Assembly (NCBI RefSeq): GCF_900258045.1
Contig: NZ_OGVD01000004.1
Span: 1,240,001 to 1,304,000 of the forward strand
DNA: 64,000 bases
DNA from: Sphingorhabdus sp. EL138
Lineage (GTDB): Bacteria; Pseudomonadota; Alphaproteobacteria; Sphingomonadales; Sphingomonadaceae
Reading direction: 5' to 3'
A program made the translations under genes and the position numbers. This document shows, piece by piece, positions 19,869-28,100 of the stretch (positions within the stretch are counted from its first letter, which is position 1; each line of letters starts with the position of its first letter). A model generated the notes under the pieces. The model was not told where the DNA came from and did not search any database. It saw only the letters and a list, made by a program, of their open reading frames with translations.

Positions 19869-19938
19869 TGTAAATATTTTTACAAATTATCAAGCTTAAA
19901 TGGAAATAGTAATCATATTTACATTAGATTCTGTAAAT
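19869..19938. promoter_or_regulatory. Two TGTAAA/TTTACA dyads, candidate operators of the ScfR-like regulator
   Basis: TGTAAA-TATT-TTTACA is a perfect dyad at 19869-19884, only 12 bases upstream of the regulator start codon. A second, ATTTACA-N8-TGTAAAT, occupies 19917-19938. Both use the same hexamer in opposite order. Their place between the regulator and the divergent RNA candidate/hypothetical gene is typical of an autoregulatory operator pair. Which protein binds is an inference. Confidence 0.45.
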
Positions 19939-19953
19939 TTTCTTTGCGTCCTT

Positions 19954-20063
19954 CTTCATGATGACCCAAACGATGAGGGAACGGACCGTTTGATCGGTCT
20001 CGAAACAGTTTCCTGGGGAGGAAAAGCTATCCGTCGGAGCCTTGCCGCTCCGACGGATTTTTT
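19954..20063 (+). ncRNA. Candidate structured small RNA or leader ending in an intrinsic terminator
   Basis: No convincing protein is encoded here, yet four hairpins follow one another on the plus strand: CTTCAT/ATGAGG (19954-19978), GACCG-tttgat-CGGTC (19984-19999), TTTCCT-GGGG-AGGAAA (20009-20024), and a 12-base perfect stem with a U run (20029-20063). The third exposes purine-rich AGGAAA next to a G tetraloop. The block is compact, about 110-130 bases, and lies in a 283-base gap downstream of paired TGTAAA dyads. It could be a free small RNA or an attenuating leader of the gene at 20140. I know of no matching RNA family. Confidence 0.5.
20029..20063 (+). terminator. Strong rho-independent terminator
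   Basis: ATCCGTCGGAGC (20029-20040) pairs perfectly with GCTCCGACGGAT (20047-20058) across a 6-base loop and is followed by six T (20058-20063). Nothing coding precedes it on the plus strand, so it must end a non-coding transcript or attenuate the gene that starts at 20140. Confidence 0.85.
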
Positions 20064-20139
20064 ATGCACAAGGTGTAAGCATATTTTAAGGGCGAGCCGT
20101 TAAGGTGATCATATAAAAATCTAAAATTAGGTGCTCTTG

Positions 20140-20562
20140 ATGATCAAACAGGCAATTCTTTTCGTCGTTTCCACTGGTACACTCATTTACTTCATCGCAC
20201 CCGTTGATGATGAAAAAGCTGCGGAGCCGATTGCAGAAGAGACTTCCAAAACGAAGTCTGCAGTCAAGTCGAGTGCTTCAGACCAATGGAGCTACGACGA
20301 TGACGAGGGGACCGAGGAATTTGTTTTTGGCGAACCGCTTGAATATTCTGACGATGCAGATACTCCAGCCGGTAATAGCGGCGAAATCGCCGGAACCGCG
20401 GGACCAACAATCGACGAACCCACAAAACGGATCGCACGGACGAACTATATCAGCCCGGCGGTTTACTCCAAAGCTCCAAAACCCGGCGGGCCTGGCAGCA
20501 AGGAAAATCCAATCGATATGACGCCGCCAGGTGGCAGGAAGCTACCGCAGCCGAAACCCTAA
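20140..20562 (+). CDS. Hypothetical exported or membrane-anchored acidic protein
   Basis: A 140-residue protein I do not recognise. It begins with a short hydrophobic segment ('AILFVVSTGTLIYFIAPV'), then a low-complexity acidic part rich in Asp/Glu/Ser (about residues 20-90), and ends with a proline/glycine-rich tail ('APKPGGPGSKENPIDMTPPG', 'RKLPQPKP'). This suggests an inner-membrane anchor with a disordered periplasmic tail. The ATG at 20140 is preferred over a GTG at 20131 because AGGTG lies 6 bases before it. It starts 77 bases after the strong terminator, and its end converges on the next gene with a 28-base gap. Confidence 0.65.
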   Translation: MIKQAILFVVSTGTLIYFIAPVDDEKAAEPIAEETSKTKSAVKSSASDQWSYDDDEGTEEFVFGEPLEYSDDADTPAGNSGEIAGTAGPTIDEPTKRIARTNYISPAVYSKAPKPGGPGSKENPIDMTPPGGRKLPQPKP

Positions 20563-20590
20563 GCATTTCAAACCGCGAAAGACGAACGGC

Positions 20591-20974
20591 CTACTCGCAG
20601 CGTTTCATGACATAATTGTCGGGTTCTATATTCAAGATGAATTGATCCGGTCCAGATATCGTAACAGGCCCCTCCATCTGGAAACGACCTCCTGCCTCGC
20701 CTGTTTCTTCATCCTCCGCCAGATCGGTCAAGTTGAGCCTCAACTGACCGGCCGACCATTGCCAAATGCCGGTCAAGTCTTCCGATATGAAATTGCCGCC
20801 AGCCAATAGCGTCCAGTTTGTCGGTTGATCGCAAGTTTCTTCCGAAAAAGCCCAGCGCCCTTCGAAATATGACGCTTCAATAGCCTCTGCTGATTCCGGT
20901 ACTTCAACATTGGCAATAGACACGGTTGCTGCAACAGCAACGCTGACCGCGCCGATTGCCCTGGTCGCAGTCAT
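20591..20974 (-). CDS. Hypothetical exported protein of 127 residues
   Basis: The N-terminus 'IGAVSVAVAATVSIANVEVP' looks like a signal peptide. The mature part reads like a small beta-rich domain ('FEGRWAFSEETCD', 'AGQLRLNLTDL', 'GPVTISGPDQFILNIEP', 'NYVMKRCE') with two cysteines that could form a disulfide, reminiscent of small lipocalin-like 'resembles extracellular' proteins of sphingomonads. No named family can be assigned. It lies 3 bases downstream of the M20 peptidase stop on the same strand, so it is probably its operon partner. Confidence 0.7.
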   Translation of the reverse strand: MTATRAIGAVSVAVAATVSIANVEVPESAEAIEASYFEGRWAFSEETCDQPTNWTLLAGGNFISEDLTGIWQWSAGQLRLNLTDLAEDEETGEAGGRFQMEGPVTISGPDQFILNIEPDNYVMKRCE

Positions 20975-20977
20975 CCA

Positions 20978-22306
20978 CTAACCGCCCTTTTTCATAATAT
21001 CGAGCGCCGCAGCTGTGAGCGCTTCTGCACCCGTTGCGACGACTTTTTCCGCATCCGGTGCCCAAAGCGGACTATGGAGTGACGGCAATTTCGTACCCGC
21101 CTTTTTCGCAGCCAGATACTCATCCATCGGAACACCGCCGACCCAGAAAATCATGCTTTTGATTGATTCATCGGCACGGCGATAACGGCTGAAATCTTCA
21201 CCGCCCATCACAGGATTGGATTCCACCACCCGTTGTTTGCCGAAGCGCGCTTCAAAAAGCTTTGCCATCTCGCGGGTAAATTCGGGACTGTTATAAGTTG
21301 AAGGCGTAAATTCATCATCACGCACGCGAATTATGGGCATCCGGTCTTCCGGCAGCCCAGCTGTTACCGCCTCGCCTTTGGTAATCCGCTTGATCCCGTC
21401 AAGCAGTTTGGCCCGTGTCTCGTCGGAATAACTGCGAACCGTAAGCAACAGATTGGCTTTATCAGGGATAATATTATGCTTAAACCCTGCCTGAAAACTA
21501 CCCACCGTGACCACCGCAGGGTCTTGCGGATCAATCTCGCGACTGACCAGCGTTTGCAGCGCGCCGACAATGCGCGAAGCCACCACGATCGGGTCCTTCG
21601 TTGTGTGCGGATAGGCACCGTGGCCGCCGACGCCTCTTACTTCAATGTCCACACTATCGACGTTGGCCAGCGCATAGCCGGGTGAATAGCCGATAAAGCC
21701 TGCCGGTGCGCCCGCGGCGTCATGAAAGGCCATGACATAATCCGGTTTGGGGAAACGGGTATAAAGCCCGTCCTCCAGCATCGCCTTGGCTCCCTCCCCG
21801 GTTTCTTCGGCGGGTTGCAGGATCATCACCAACGTGCCCGACCATTCGCCCTTGCGCGCAACCAGCTGGCGCGCTGTTCCGACCCAACCGGTCATATGCG
21901 TATCATGGCCGCAGGCGTGCATCACACCGGTATCATTGCCCTCTCGGGTTTTGGCGCGCACTTTGGATGCAAAAGGCAGTCCGGTTTTTTCAACCAGCGG
22001 CAGGGCATCCATATCCGCGCGGACCATCACCGTCGGGCCATCGCCATTTTTCATCACCGCAACGACACCCGTGCCGCCGACTTTTTCGGTCACATCAAAG
22101 CCAAGCCGCTTGGCCTCAGCCGCCAGCTTGGCCGCTGTCTGAAACTCTTCGCCGCTCAATTCGGGATTGGCATGCAGATCACGATAAATTTCCATCAGCG
22201 ATGGCAAGTCCGCCTGGATCGCATCTCTCAGTGGATCAGCTTGCGCCGGTGTACACAACAAAACAGTACTGGCCGCAACCAAGGCGGCTTTCGAAATCAT
22301 ACGCAT
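20978..22306 (-). CDS. Exported M20-family amidohydrolase/peptidase
   Basis: A 442-residue zinc amidohydrolase of the M20D (N-acyl-amino-acid/hippurate hydrolase-like) group with a signal peptide ending near 'LLCTPAQA'. Metal ligands are visible in 'MHACGHDTHM' and 'PAEETGEGA', and in the C-terminal 'MGGEDFSRY'. The lid/dimerisation domain holds 'GGHGAYPHTTKDPI'. By family it hydrolyses acylated amino acids or small peptides, here probably in the periplasm. The ATG at 22306 is favoured by GGGGA 5 bases upstream; a GTG one codon earlier is the alternative. Followed by a small exported protein gene. Confidence 0.93.
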   Translation of the reverse strand: MRMISKAALVAASTVLLCTPAQADPLRDAIQADLPSLMEIYRDLHANPELSGEEFQTAAKLAAEAKRLGFDVTEKVGGTGVVAVMKNGDGPTVMVRADMDALPLVEKTGLPFASKVRAKTREGNDTGVMHACGHDTHMTGWVGTARQLVARKGEWSGTLVMILQPAEETGEGAKAMLEDGLYTRFPKPDYVMAFHDAAGAPAGFIGYSPGYALANVDSVDIEVRGVGGHGAYPHTTKDPIVVASRIVGALQTLVSREIDPQDPAVVTVGSFQAGFKHNIIPDKANLLLTVRSYSDETRAKLLDGIKRITKGEAVTAGLPEDRMPIIRVRDDEFTPSTYNSPEFTREMAKLFEARFGKQRVVESNPVMGGEDFSRYRRADESIKSMIFWVGGVPMDEYLAAKKAGTKLPSLHSPLWAPDAEKVVATGAEALTAAALDIMKKGG

Positions 22307-22374
22307 CACTATCCCCGAGTTATTTCACTAGCTTGTGAACCTAACTGCTCAAACACCGCTTGTCAGGCACAAAT

Positions 22375-23001
22375 TTAATCGGCGACGGGAGCCAGTTCCA
22401 TGACATTCACAACCGACTCATAATAGGGATAGGGAAAAACCATGCGCCAGCGTTTCGGACCGATACGTTCAACCACGGCGGCCTGATCCCGCTTTTCCGT
22501 TTTTCCATAAGGCACGGCCTTGTCTTCATAGCCATAGAATGACGTACCCAGATAGATGGAATGGCGAGTGCCTGCCTCATACAACCATCCTGTCGTGCGT
22601 TGAGAGCCGGTCAGTTTGATAAAATGGCGGCGATCACCATTAACGGTGACACGACATCGAAAAGCCGGATAGGCTATGTAAGGTAAGCCGCCACTGGCAT
22701 CGCCATCCAGTTTGGTGACCGAGCAGGAATAAAGTCCCGCCGGAATCTTGCTGTCCGGCAATGCTGCCTCTTCTTCAAAGAGCGGTTTCCTCGCGGAGAG
22801 TTTGCCCCCTTCGCCGCCTTGGGTAGCGCCGGCGCGCCCTTCCTGCAGAGCCTTTTGCCAGTCATCCAGTCGTTTTTGGTCTGCCGCTGTCGCAAGCTCT
22901 CGCCATTGCGATTCCGGATGCGGGCTGTCTTTGGCCACTGCTACCGAAACCAATCCGGCCGACGCCAGCATTGCCATGATCACAAGCCGCCCGCGGGTCA
23001 T
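22375..23001 (-). CDS. DUF4893 domain-containing exported protein
   Basis: A 208-residue protein with a signal peptide (about residues 1-23, 'LASAGLVSVAVA') and the DUF4893 pattern: 'WRELATAADQKRLDDWQKAL', 'IPAGLYSCSVTKLDG', 'RHFIKLTGSQRTTGWLYEAG' and 'PYYESVVNVMEL'. The function of the domain is unknown, and it is common in sphingomonads. Two cysteines in the mature part may pair. Its ATG overlaps the stop of the 3-hydroxybutyrate dehydrogenase gene by 4 bases (22998-23001), so the two are co-translated, which is a surprising pairing of a cytoplasmic enzyme with an exported protein. Confidence 0.88.
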   Translation of the reverse strand: MTRGRLVIMAMLASAGLVSVAVAKDSPHPESQWRELATAADQKRLDDWQKALQEGRAGATQGGEGGKLSARKPLFEEEAALPDSKIPAGLYSCSVTKLDGDASGGLPYIAYPAFRCRVTVNGDRRHFIKLTGSQRTTGWLYEAGTRHSIYLGTSFYGYEDKAVPYGKTEKRDQAAVVERIGPKRWRMVFPYPYYESVVNVMELAPVAD

Positions 23002-23783
23002 TGGGCCGTCCAGCCGCCGTCGATGGAGATATTCGCGCCGGTGATTGCACTCGCTTCATCCTTGCACAAGAACACAGCCAACGCAGCGATCTGATCGATC
23101 TGGACAAATTGCTTGGTCGGTTGCCCTGCTAAAAGCACATCATTCATCACCTGCTCACGGGTCATATTCCGCGCCTTCATTGTGTCGGGTATCTGGTTCT
23201 CGACCAGCGGCGTCCACGCATAGCCGGGCGAGATCGTGTTTACCGTAATTCCCTGTTGCGCAACCTCCAGCGCAACCGTCTTGGAAAATCCCGCAATCGC
23301 ATGTTTTGCGGCATTATAGGCCGATTTATAGGGGCTAGCGACCTTGCTGTGCATAGACCCTGTATTGATGATCCGGCCCCAGCCGCGTTCCTTCATGCCC
23401 GGCAAAACCGCCTTGGTCGTGTGGAATGCGCTGTTGCAGATGATGTCCATGATCGCGTCCCACTTGTCGTCGGGAAACTCATCGACCGGGGCAACATGTT
23501 GAATTCCGGCGTTGTTGACCAGAATATCGACTTCTCCCAATTGCTCTGTGCAGTCTGTCGCCATTTGCCGAATTTCCTCCGGCTTGGTCATGTCGGCATT
23601 GCTGTAAGCGGCCTTGGTTCCACTCAACTTTTCCAGTTCCTGCCGTAGCGTTTCGATTTCGCCTTCATCACCAAAGCCGTTGATCATCACCGCCGCGCCC
23701 TCAGCAGCCAGCGCTTTTGCATATCCACCGCCAATGCCCGAGGTCGACCCAGTCACGAGAGCGGTTTTACCCTTCAGAAACAT
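22998..23783 (-). CDS. 3-hydroxybutyrate dehydrogenase
   Basis: A 261-residue short-chain dehydrogenase that by family oxidises D-3-hydroxybutyrate to acetoacetate with NAD+, part of polyhydroxybutyrate and ketone-body use in the cytoplasm. The NAD-binding 'LVTGSTSGIGGGYAKALAAE', 'NNAGIQHVAPV' and the catalytic Ser/Tyr/Lys ('NTGSMHSKVASPYKSAYNAAKHA', split over about residues 139-160) are present. 'VNTISPGYAWTPLVENQIPD' is characteristic of the 3-HBDH group. A good ribosome-binding site AAAGGAG precedes the ATG. Confidence 0.94.
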   Translation of the reverse strand: MFLKGKTALVTGSTSGIGGGYAKALAAEGAAVMINGFGDEGEIETLRQELEKLSGTKAAYSNADMTKPEEIRQMATDCTEQLGEVDILVNNAGIQHVAPVDEFPDDKWDAIMDIICNSAFHTTKAVLPGMKERGWGRIINTGSMHSKVASPYKSAYNAAKHAIAGFSKTVALEVAQQGITVNTISPGYAWTPLVENQIPDTMKARNMTREQVMNDVLLAGQPTKQFVQIDQIAALAVFLCKDEASAITGANISIDGGWTAQ

Positions 23784-23909
23784 AGATTTTCTCCTTTGGG
23801 CGACCTTAAAACAGTCACAAGTGACTGCAACGGCTTTTTGTAAAAGAATTGCGCAACGCTTGCGCTTTTGTCCGATTCAGGCGAATTGAACTCTAATAGG
23901 AGAGAAGCC

Positions 23910-24818
23910 ATGCGTTTAGATGATCTGGACCCCAGCAAAAATGCCCGCGACCATGGAAGTGGTGGCGGCCGCAGAGGATTTGGCGGCGGCGGTGGAGGTG
24001 GCGGTCTGGGACTGCTACTAAGCTTCCTGCCCATGTTGCTCGGCCGGAAAATGGGCTGTGGAACCATCCTTTTGATTGGCGGCGCGGTATTGGCCTTTAT
24101 GTATTTCGGCGGCGGTGCCGGTATGTTGACGGGCGGTGGAACGCAATCCGGCGGGTCGGGGGACGCGGTTGCCTATGACACTCAGGAAGAACGTTTTGCC
24201 GGTCAGGTGCTGGCTTCTACCGAACAGACCTGGTCCAAGCTGTTTCAGGCCAATGGATCTCGATACCAACCAACAACAATCAACTTCTACCAGGGCGGTG
24301 TAAGTTCGAACGGCTGCGGCTCTGCCAGTTCGGCCGCGGGGCCATTTTATTGCCCAGCCGACCAAGGCATTTATCTCGACACGTCTTTTTTCAATGAACT
24401 TGAAACAAAAATGGGCGCACGCGGCGATTTCGCCAAAGCCTATGTTATTGCCCATGAAGTAGGCCATCATATCCAGACTCTAAGCGGTGTCTCCCGGCAA
24501 GTTCGGCAGGCCCAGAGCCGAGCAAGCAAAGCAGAAGGAAATGCACTTCAGGTGCGCATGGAGTTGCAGGCAGATTGCTATGCCGGTGTGTGGGCCGCAC
24601 AAAATGCCGATCGTATGGAACCCGGCGATGTCGAAGAGGGCCTGACCGCAGCCCATGCTATTGGTGACGACACCCTGATGCGCGGGGCTGGACAACGCCC
24701 TGTGGAAAGCATGTTCACCCATGGCACGTCCGAACAGCGCATGGCGTGGCTGAAAAAGGGTATGCAAACTGGCGATCCGGCCGCGTGCGATACTTTCGCA
24801 CGCGGCGCGGTTCGCTAG
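23910..24818 (+). CDS. Neutral zinc metallopeptidase (YpfJ/KPN_02809 family)
   Basis: A 302-residue protein with a glycine-rich N-terminal linker (residues 14-40), a transmembrane helix ('GCGTILLIGGAVLAFMYFGG', about residues 55-75) and a periplasmic peptidase domain with the zinc motif 'YVIAHEVGHHIQTL' (HExxH). 'FYCPADQGIYLDTSFFNEL' and 'MELQADCYAGVWAA' are family hallmarks, the latter supplying the third ligand region. Substrate unknown. The start at 23910 is fixed by AGGAGAG at 23898-23904; a frame extending to 23868 lacks support. It converges on creD with a 9-base gap. Confidence 0.93.
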   Translation: MRLDDLDPSKNARDHGSGGGRRGFGGGGGGGGLGLLLSFLPMLLGRKMGCGTILLIGGAVLAFMYFGGGAGMLTGGGTQSGGSGDAVAYDTQEERFAGQVLASTEQTWSKLFQANGSRYQPTTINFYQGGVSSNGCGSASSAAGPFYCPADQGIYLDTSFFNELETKMGARGDFAKAYVIAHEVGHHIQTLSGVSRQVRQAQSRASKAEGNALQVRMELQADCYAGVWAAQNADRMEPGDVEEGLTAAHAIGDDTLMRGAGQRPVESMFTHGTSEQRMAWLKKGMQTGDPAACDTFARGAVR

Positions 24819-24827
24819 TCTGTTGGC

Positions 24828-26243
24828 TTAGGTCGCCGGTCCTTTCTGCAAAGACCGCGACCAGTCAAGTCGGCGGGTAACGAACATCACCCCGGCCAGT
24901 GCAGCAAAGATCAGCAGCGATCCGATAAGCAGCGAGTAAGCCTCCAGGCTCAACAGGATATAGATCACGCCGTAAAGCGCAGCCAATAGTCCGCCGATAA
25001 TCGATGCCCTTCGCCAACTCGACAGGACCGATGCAGCATAAGCGGTTATCAGCCCGATAGTGGCTATCGATGCAACGACATAGGCCAGCGCAAAGCCGAT
25101 AATCTCGGCAAAGGCCAGCAGCAGGATGAAGAACAGTACCAGCGCTACCCCAACCAGAATATACTGAACGGACGAGATGCGAACGCCTCCGATCAGGTCA
25201 AACAGCAGAAACGCGACAAAGGTAAATCCGATAAACAGGAAACCATATTTGGTCGCGCGGCTCACCTGGTCATAGAGGTCAACCGGCTGGATCAGGTTTA
25301 CGGTCACGCTTGAAGGATTGCCCGCGCCGCCGCCGTCATAAGAGCTGTAAGATCGATTGCCGGACTGCGGGTAAACTTGTTGTCCAGCCTGCGTGGATGT
25401 CAGAGAGCTGCCCAGCGCGAGGTTCGAGATACCATATTTCGCATCAAAGCCGGCATCGCTTACTTCATTGTCCGGCAAGAACCCGCCGGTGAAGCTGGGG
25501 TGCGGCCATTTGGATTTTACTGACCAGTTGGTTTGTCCGGCATCCGGCACCATCGTCAGGCTTTCGGTTCCGCGGAATTTCACGTCAAAATTCACCGCCA
25601 TTTCACCATCTGCCAGCGCGGTGGCGTCCAGCCAGGCAAAGAAGCCGGTATTGCCCGTCTCGCCAAGACCTTTGCCAGGTTGCAGCACGAGCGACTGGCC
25701 GTCCACGGTCAACTTGTTATCTGCTGACAGGCCCCTTGCATCGGACAAGCCAAAGCGGATTTCGGCGCGAGCGAAATCAATGTCCGCGCGGTCAATACCG
25801 GAGCGATCGAAATCTTCCGGAAGTTTAAACGAAGCAGAGCCGGTCACATTGGTGTTGTAAATCACCACTTCATAGATGGAGCGGCTTTTGACTTCTGTCA
25901 GGATATCACTGTCAAAGGTCATGACTTCCGGCGAGATATAGAGTTCGCGGGTCACGACATTGGTGCGGGTTACGGTCTTGCCATCCTGCTCCACTGATTC
26001 CTGCACCTTGGCCTTGTAAGGTAGTACGATTTTCGGTCCGGCAAATACCTGCTGCCCGCCCCAACCGGTGACAATGGATTGCTCCGCCTGCTCACTCTGC
26101 GTCTGGCGGTCATATATCAGCAACCAACTCGCGAACAAAGGAATTGCCAGCAAAAAGCCGGTTAGCAGCACCAGCAGGAACTTGGCTCCGGGCGATCGTT
26201 CCGGTCGCCGCGGTGATTGAATATCTTCGTCGGTTTCAGTCAT
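24828..26243 (-). CDS. creD: Cell envelope integrity protein CreD
   Basis: A 471-residue inner-membrane protein. One N-terminal helix ('FLLVLLTGFLLAIPLFASWL') precedes a large periplasmic domain (about residues 45-325: 'GWGGQQVFAGPKIVLPY', 'FSLxDARG'-like segment, 'TNWSVKSKWPHPSFTGGFLP'). The C-terminus has about five close-packed helices. This is the CreD layout. In enterobacteria creD follows creABC and affects beta-lactam and colicin responses; here it stands alone. The ATG at 26243 follows GAGGGAAA. It is divergent from the lactate dehydrogenase gene with only 115 bases between start codons. Confidence 0.92.
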   Translation of the reverse strand: MTETDEDIQSPRRPERSPGAKFLLVLLTGFLLAIPLFASWLLIYDRQTQSEQAEQSIVTGWGGQQVFAGPKIVLPYKAKVQESVEQDGKTVTRTNVVTRELYISPEVMTFDSDILTEVKSRSIYEVVIYNTNVTGSASFKLPEDFDRSGIDRADIDFARAEIRFGLSDARGLSADNKLTVDGQSLVLQPGKGLGETGNTGFFAWLDATALADGEMAVNFDVKFRGTESLTMVPDAGQTNWSVKSKWPHPSFTGGFLPDNEVSDAGFDAKYGISNLALGSSLTSTQAGQQVYPQSGNRSYSSYDGGGAGNPSSVTVNLIQPVDLYDQVSRATKYGFLFIGFTFVAFLLFDLIGGVRISSVQYILVGVALVLFFILLLAFAEIIGFALAYVVASIATIGLITAYAASVLSSWRRASIIGGLLAALYGVIYILLSLEAYSLLIGSLLIFAALAGVMFVTRRLDWSRSLQKGPAT

Positions 26244-26358
26244 AGTGAATTTCCCTCTAAATCCCTGTATTTGCTGGACCACCGCTATTGCAAGCCGCAG
26301 CCATTGCTCTAATCATAAACCCCGAGCTCTTCCATCCGAGCGACGAATCGAGGCTTAC

Positions 26359-27522
26359 GTGCGACGAATTACCACAATTACGGATTGCCATAACGTGAAC
26401 GACTTTCGTTCTTTGGCCAAAAAGCGCCTGCCTTTCCCGATTTTTGACTATATTGATGGTGCCGCAGACGACGAAGTCACCCGTCGCCGTAACACCGAAG
26501 CTTATGAAGCATGTGATCTTGTGCCCAATGTGCTGGCCGGTGTCGAGGATATCGACATGACAACTTCGGTCATGGGGCAAAAACTCGCAATGCCATTATT
26601 TCTGTCTCCTACCGCCCTGCAACGACTGTTTCATTGGCAGGGCGAACGCGGTGTAGCGAGAGCGGCCGAGAAATTCGGAACCTTTTTCGGGATATCCTCT
26701 CTGGCCACGGTTAGCATCGAAGAAATCGGTGAAAGCATCGGCACTCCAAAGATGTTTCAGCTTTACGTCCACAAGGACAAAGGGCTTAACAAGTCGATGG
26801 TCGAACGCTGTAAGGCGGCAAAGTTTGATGCGATTACCCTGACCGTCGACACTATTGTGGGCGGCAATAGAGAACGCTGCCTGCGCTCTGGTTTTACCAG
26901 CCCCCCCAAAATCACGCCCGCCAGTTTTCTGAGCTATGCGACCAAACCGGCCTGGGCGCTTAACTACATGTTCCGCGAAAATTTTGAGCTGTCTAACCTC
27001 AAGGATCATGTCGCTGAGGGTACCAACGTTGCCCTGTCGGTAGCGGAATATTTCTCGACCATGCTCGATCAATCGCTGGACTGGACGATGGCCGAAGATA
27101 TCCGCAAGGACTGGGGCGGTGAATTTTGCCTGAAAGGAATTATGTCGGTGGAAGATGCCAAACGCGCCGTCGATATCGGTGCGACCGCGATCATGGTGTC
27201 CAACCATGGCGGGCGGCAACTGGACGGGTCACGCGCACCATTCGATCAGCTTGCCGAAATTTGCGACGCCGTGGGTGATAAGATTGATGTGATATGCGAT
27301 GGCGGCATCACACGCGGCAGCCATGTTCTGAAAGCGCTCAGCGTCGGTGCCAAGGCCTGTTCTGGCGGGCGCCTATACCTTTATGCACTGGCAGCCGCCG
27401 GACAGGCGGGGGTTGAACGTAGCCTCAGCTTGTTGCAAGCTGAGATTGAACGGGACATGAAACTTATGGGCGTGACATCCGTTGGTCAGTTGAACCGCGA
27501 CAATTTGCGGTATCGAGCTTGA
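26359..27522 (+). CDS. lldD: FMN-dependent L-lactate dehydrogenase / alpha-hydroxy acid oxidase
   Basis: A 387-residue TIM-barrel flavoenzyme that by family oxidises L-lactate (or a related 2-hydroxy acid) to pyruvate at the membrane, passing electrons to quinone. Motifs: 'FPIFDYIDGAADDE' near the N-terminus, 'LSPTALQRLFHWQGE', 'FGISSLATVSIEEI', 'QLYVHKDKG', and the active-site 'VSNHGGRQLDGS' with the catalytic His, plus 'CDGGITRGSHVLKAL' for FMN phosphate. I chose the GTG at 26359 ('VRRITTITDCHN'), which matches homologue N-termini and has GAGG just upstream. The frame extends further up, but those residues look non-coding. Confidence 0.9.
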   Translation: MRRITTITDCHNVNDFRSLAKKRLPFPIFDYIDGAADDEVTRRRNTEAYEACDLVPNVLAGVEDIDMTTSVMGQKLAMPLFLSPTALQRLFHWQGERGVARAAEKFGTFFGISSLATVSIEEIGESIGTPKMFQLYVHKDKGLNKSMVERCKAAKFDAITLTVDTIVGGNRERCLRSGFTSPPKITPASFLSYATKPAWALNYMFRENFELSNLKDHVAEGTNVALSVAEYFSTMLDQSLDWTMAEDIRKDWGGEFCLKGIMSVEDAKRAVDIGATAIMVSNHGGRQLDGSRAPFDQLAEICDAVGDKIDVICDGGITRGSHVLKALSVGAKACSGGRLYLYALAAAGQAGVERSLSLLQAEIERDMKLMGVTSVGQLNRDNLRYRA

Positions 27523-27541
27523 CCACAAACAGGGAAAAGTG

Positions 27542-28051
27542 ATGAAACATATTGCAAAATTAGCGACAACGTCAGCAGCAGCACTGCTTTTCCTGTCTGC
27601 CCCAGCGCAGGCACAAAGAGCCGATCCGGATGAAACAGCTGAAGAACATGCCCGGGATGCAGCAACCACGCCGGCCAAAGATGTCGGCCTAAAAAAGACC
27701 AAAATTCCTGCCAAGCTTATTGCCATTCAAGAAGATCCCTATTCTCTCGAAGGTTTGCGCCGCTGCTCCGCGATCATCAAGGAAGTCAAGGAACTGAATT
27801 CCGTGCTAGCGGCTGATGTGAACGAGAAAGTCGATAAATCCAGAGCCGAAAAGCGCGAAGAAACTGCGAGCCGTGTCGGTGGTGGATTGCTGGGCGGATT
27901 GATCCCCTTCCGGGGAATTGTGCGCGAAGTATCCGGGGCAGCAGGCGACGAACGCAAATATAACAGAGCCGTCTATGCGGGCGTCGTTCGTCGCGGTTTC
28001 CTAAAAGGTATTGGCAGAGAAAGAGGTTGCAAAGCCCCCGCCCGTCCATAG
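27542..28051 (+). CDS. Hypothetical exported protein, 169 residues
   Basis: A signal peptide is clear ('LATTSAAALLFLSAPAQAQ', residues 6-24). The mature part is charged, with 'PYSLEGLRRCSAIIKEVKEL' and 'LNSVLAADVNEKVDKSRAEK' predicted helical, and a glycine-rich hydrophobic patch 'VGGGLLGGLIPFRGIVREVS' that could touch a membrane. I do not recognise the family; it resembles conserved hypothetical proteins of sphingomonads. AGGGAAAAG precedes the ATG. It lies 19 bases after the lactate dehydrogenase stop, so it is probably in the same transcript. Confidence 0.78.
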   Translation: MKHIAKLATTSAAALLFLSAPAQAQRADPDETAEEHARDAATTPAKDVGLKKTKIPAKLIAIQEDPYSLEGLRRCSAIIKEVKELNSVLAADVNEKVDKSRAEKREETASRVGGGLLGGLIPFRGIVREVSGAAGDERKYNRAVYAGVVRRGFLKGIGRERGCKAPARP

Positions 28052-28100
28052 TCTATTTTATCAAGAGATGGCGTTCCTGTGTGCCGATCGGTTCGGCAGT

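Noticed and set aside
19900-20103. Possible 67-residue protein on the plus strand
   Set aside because: It runs straight through the strong terminator at 20029-20063 and has no ribosome-binding site, so a non-coding RNA is more likely.
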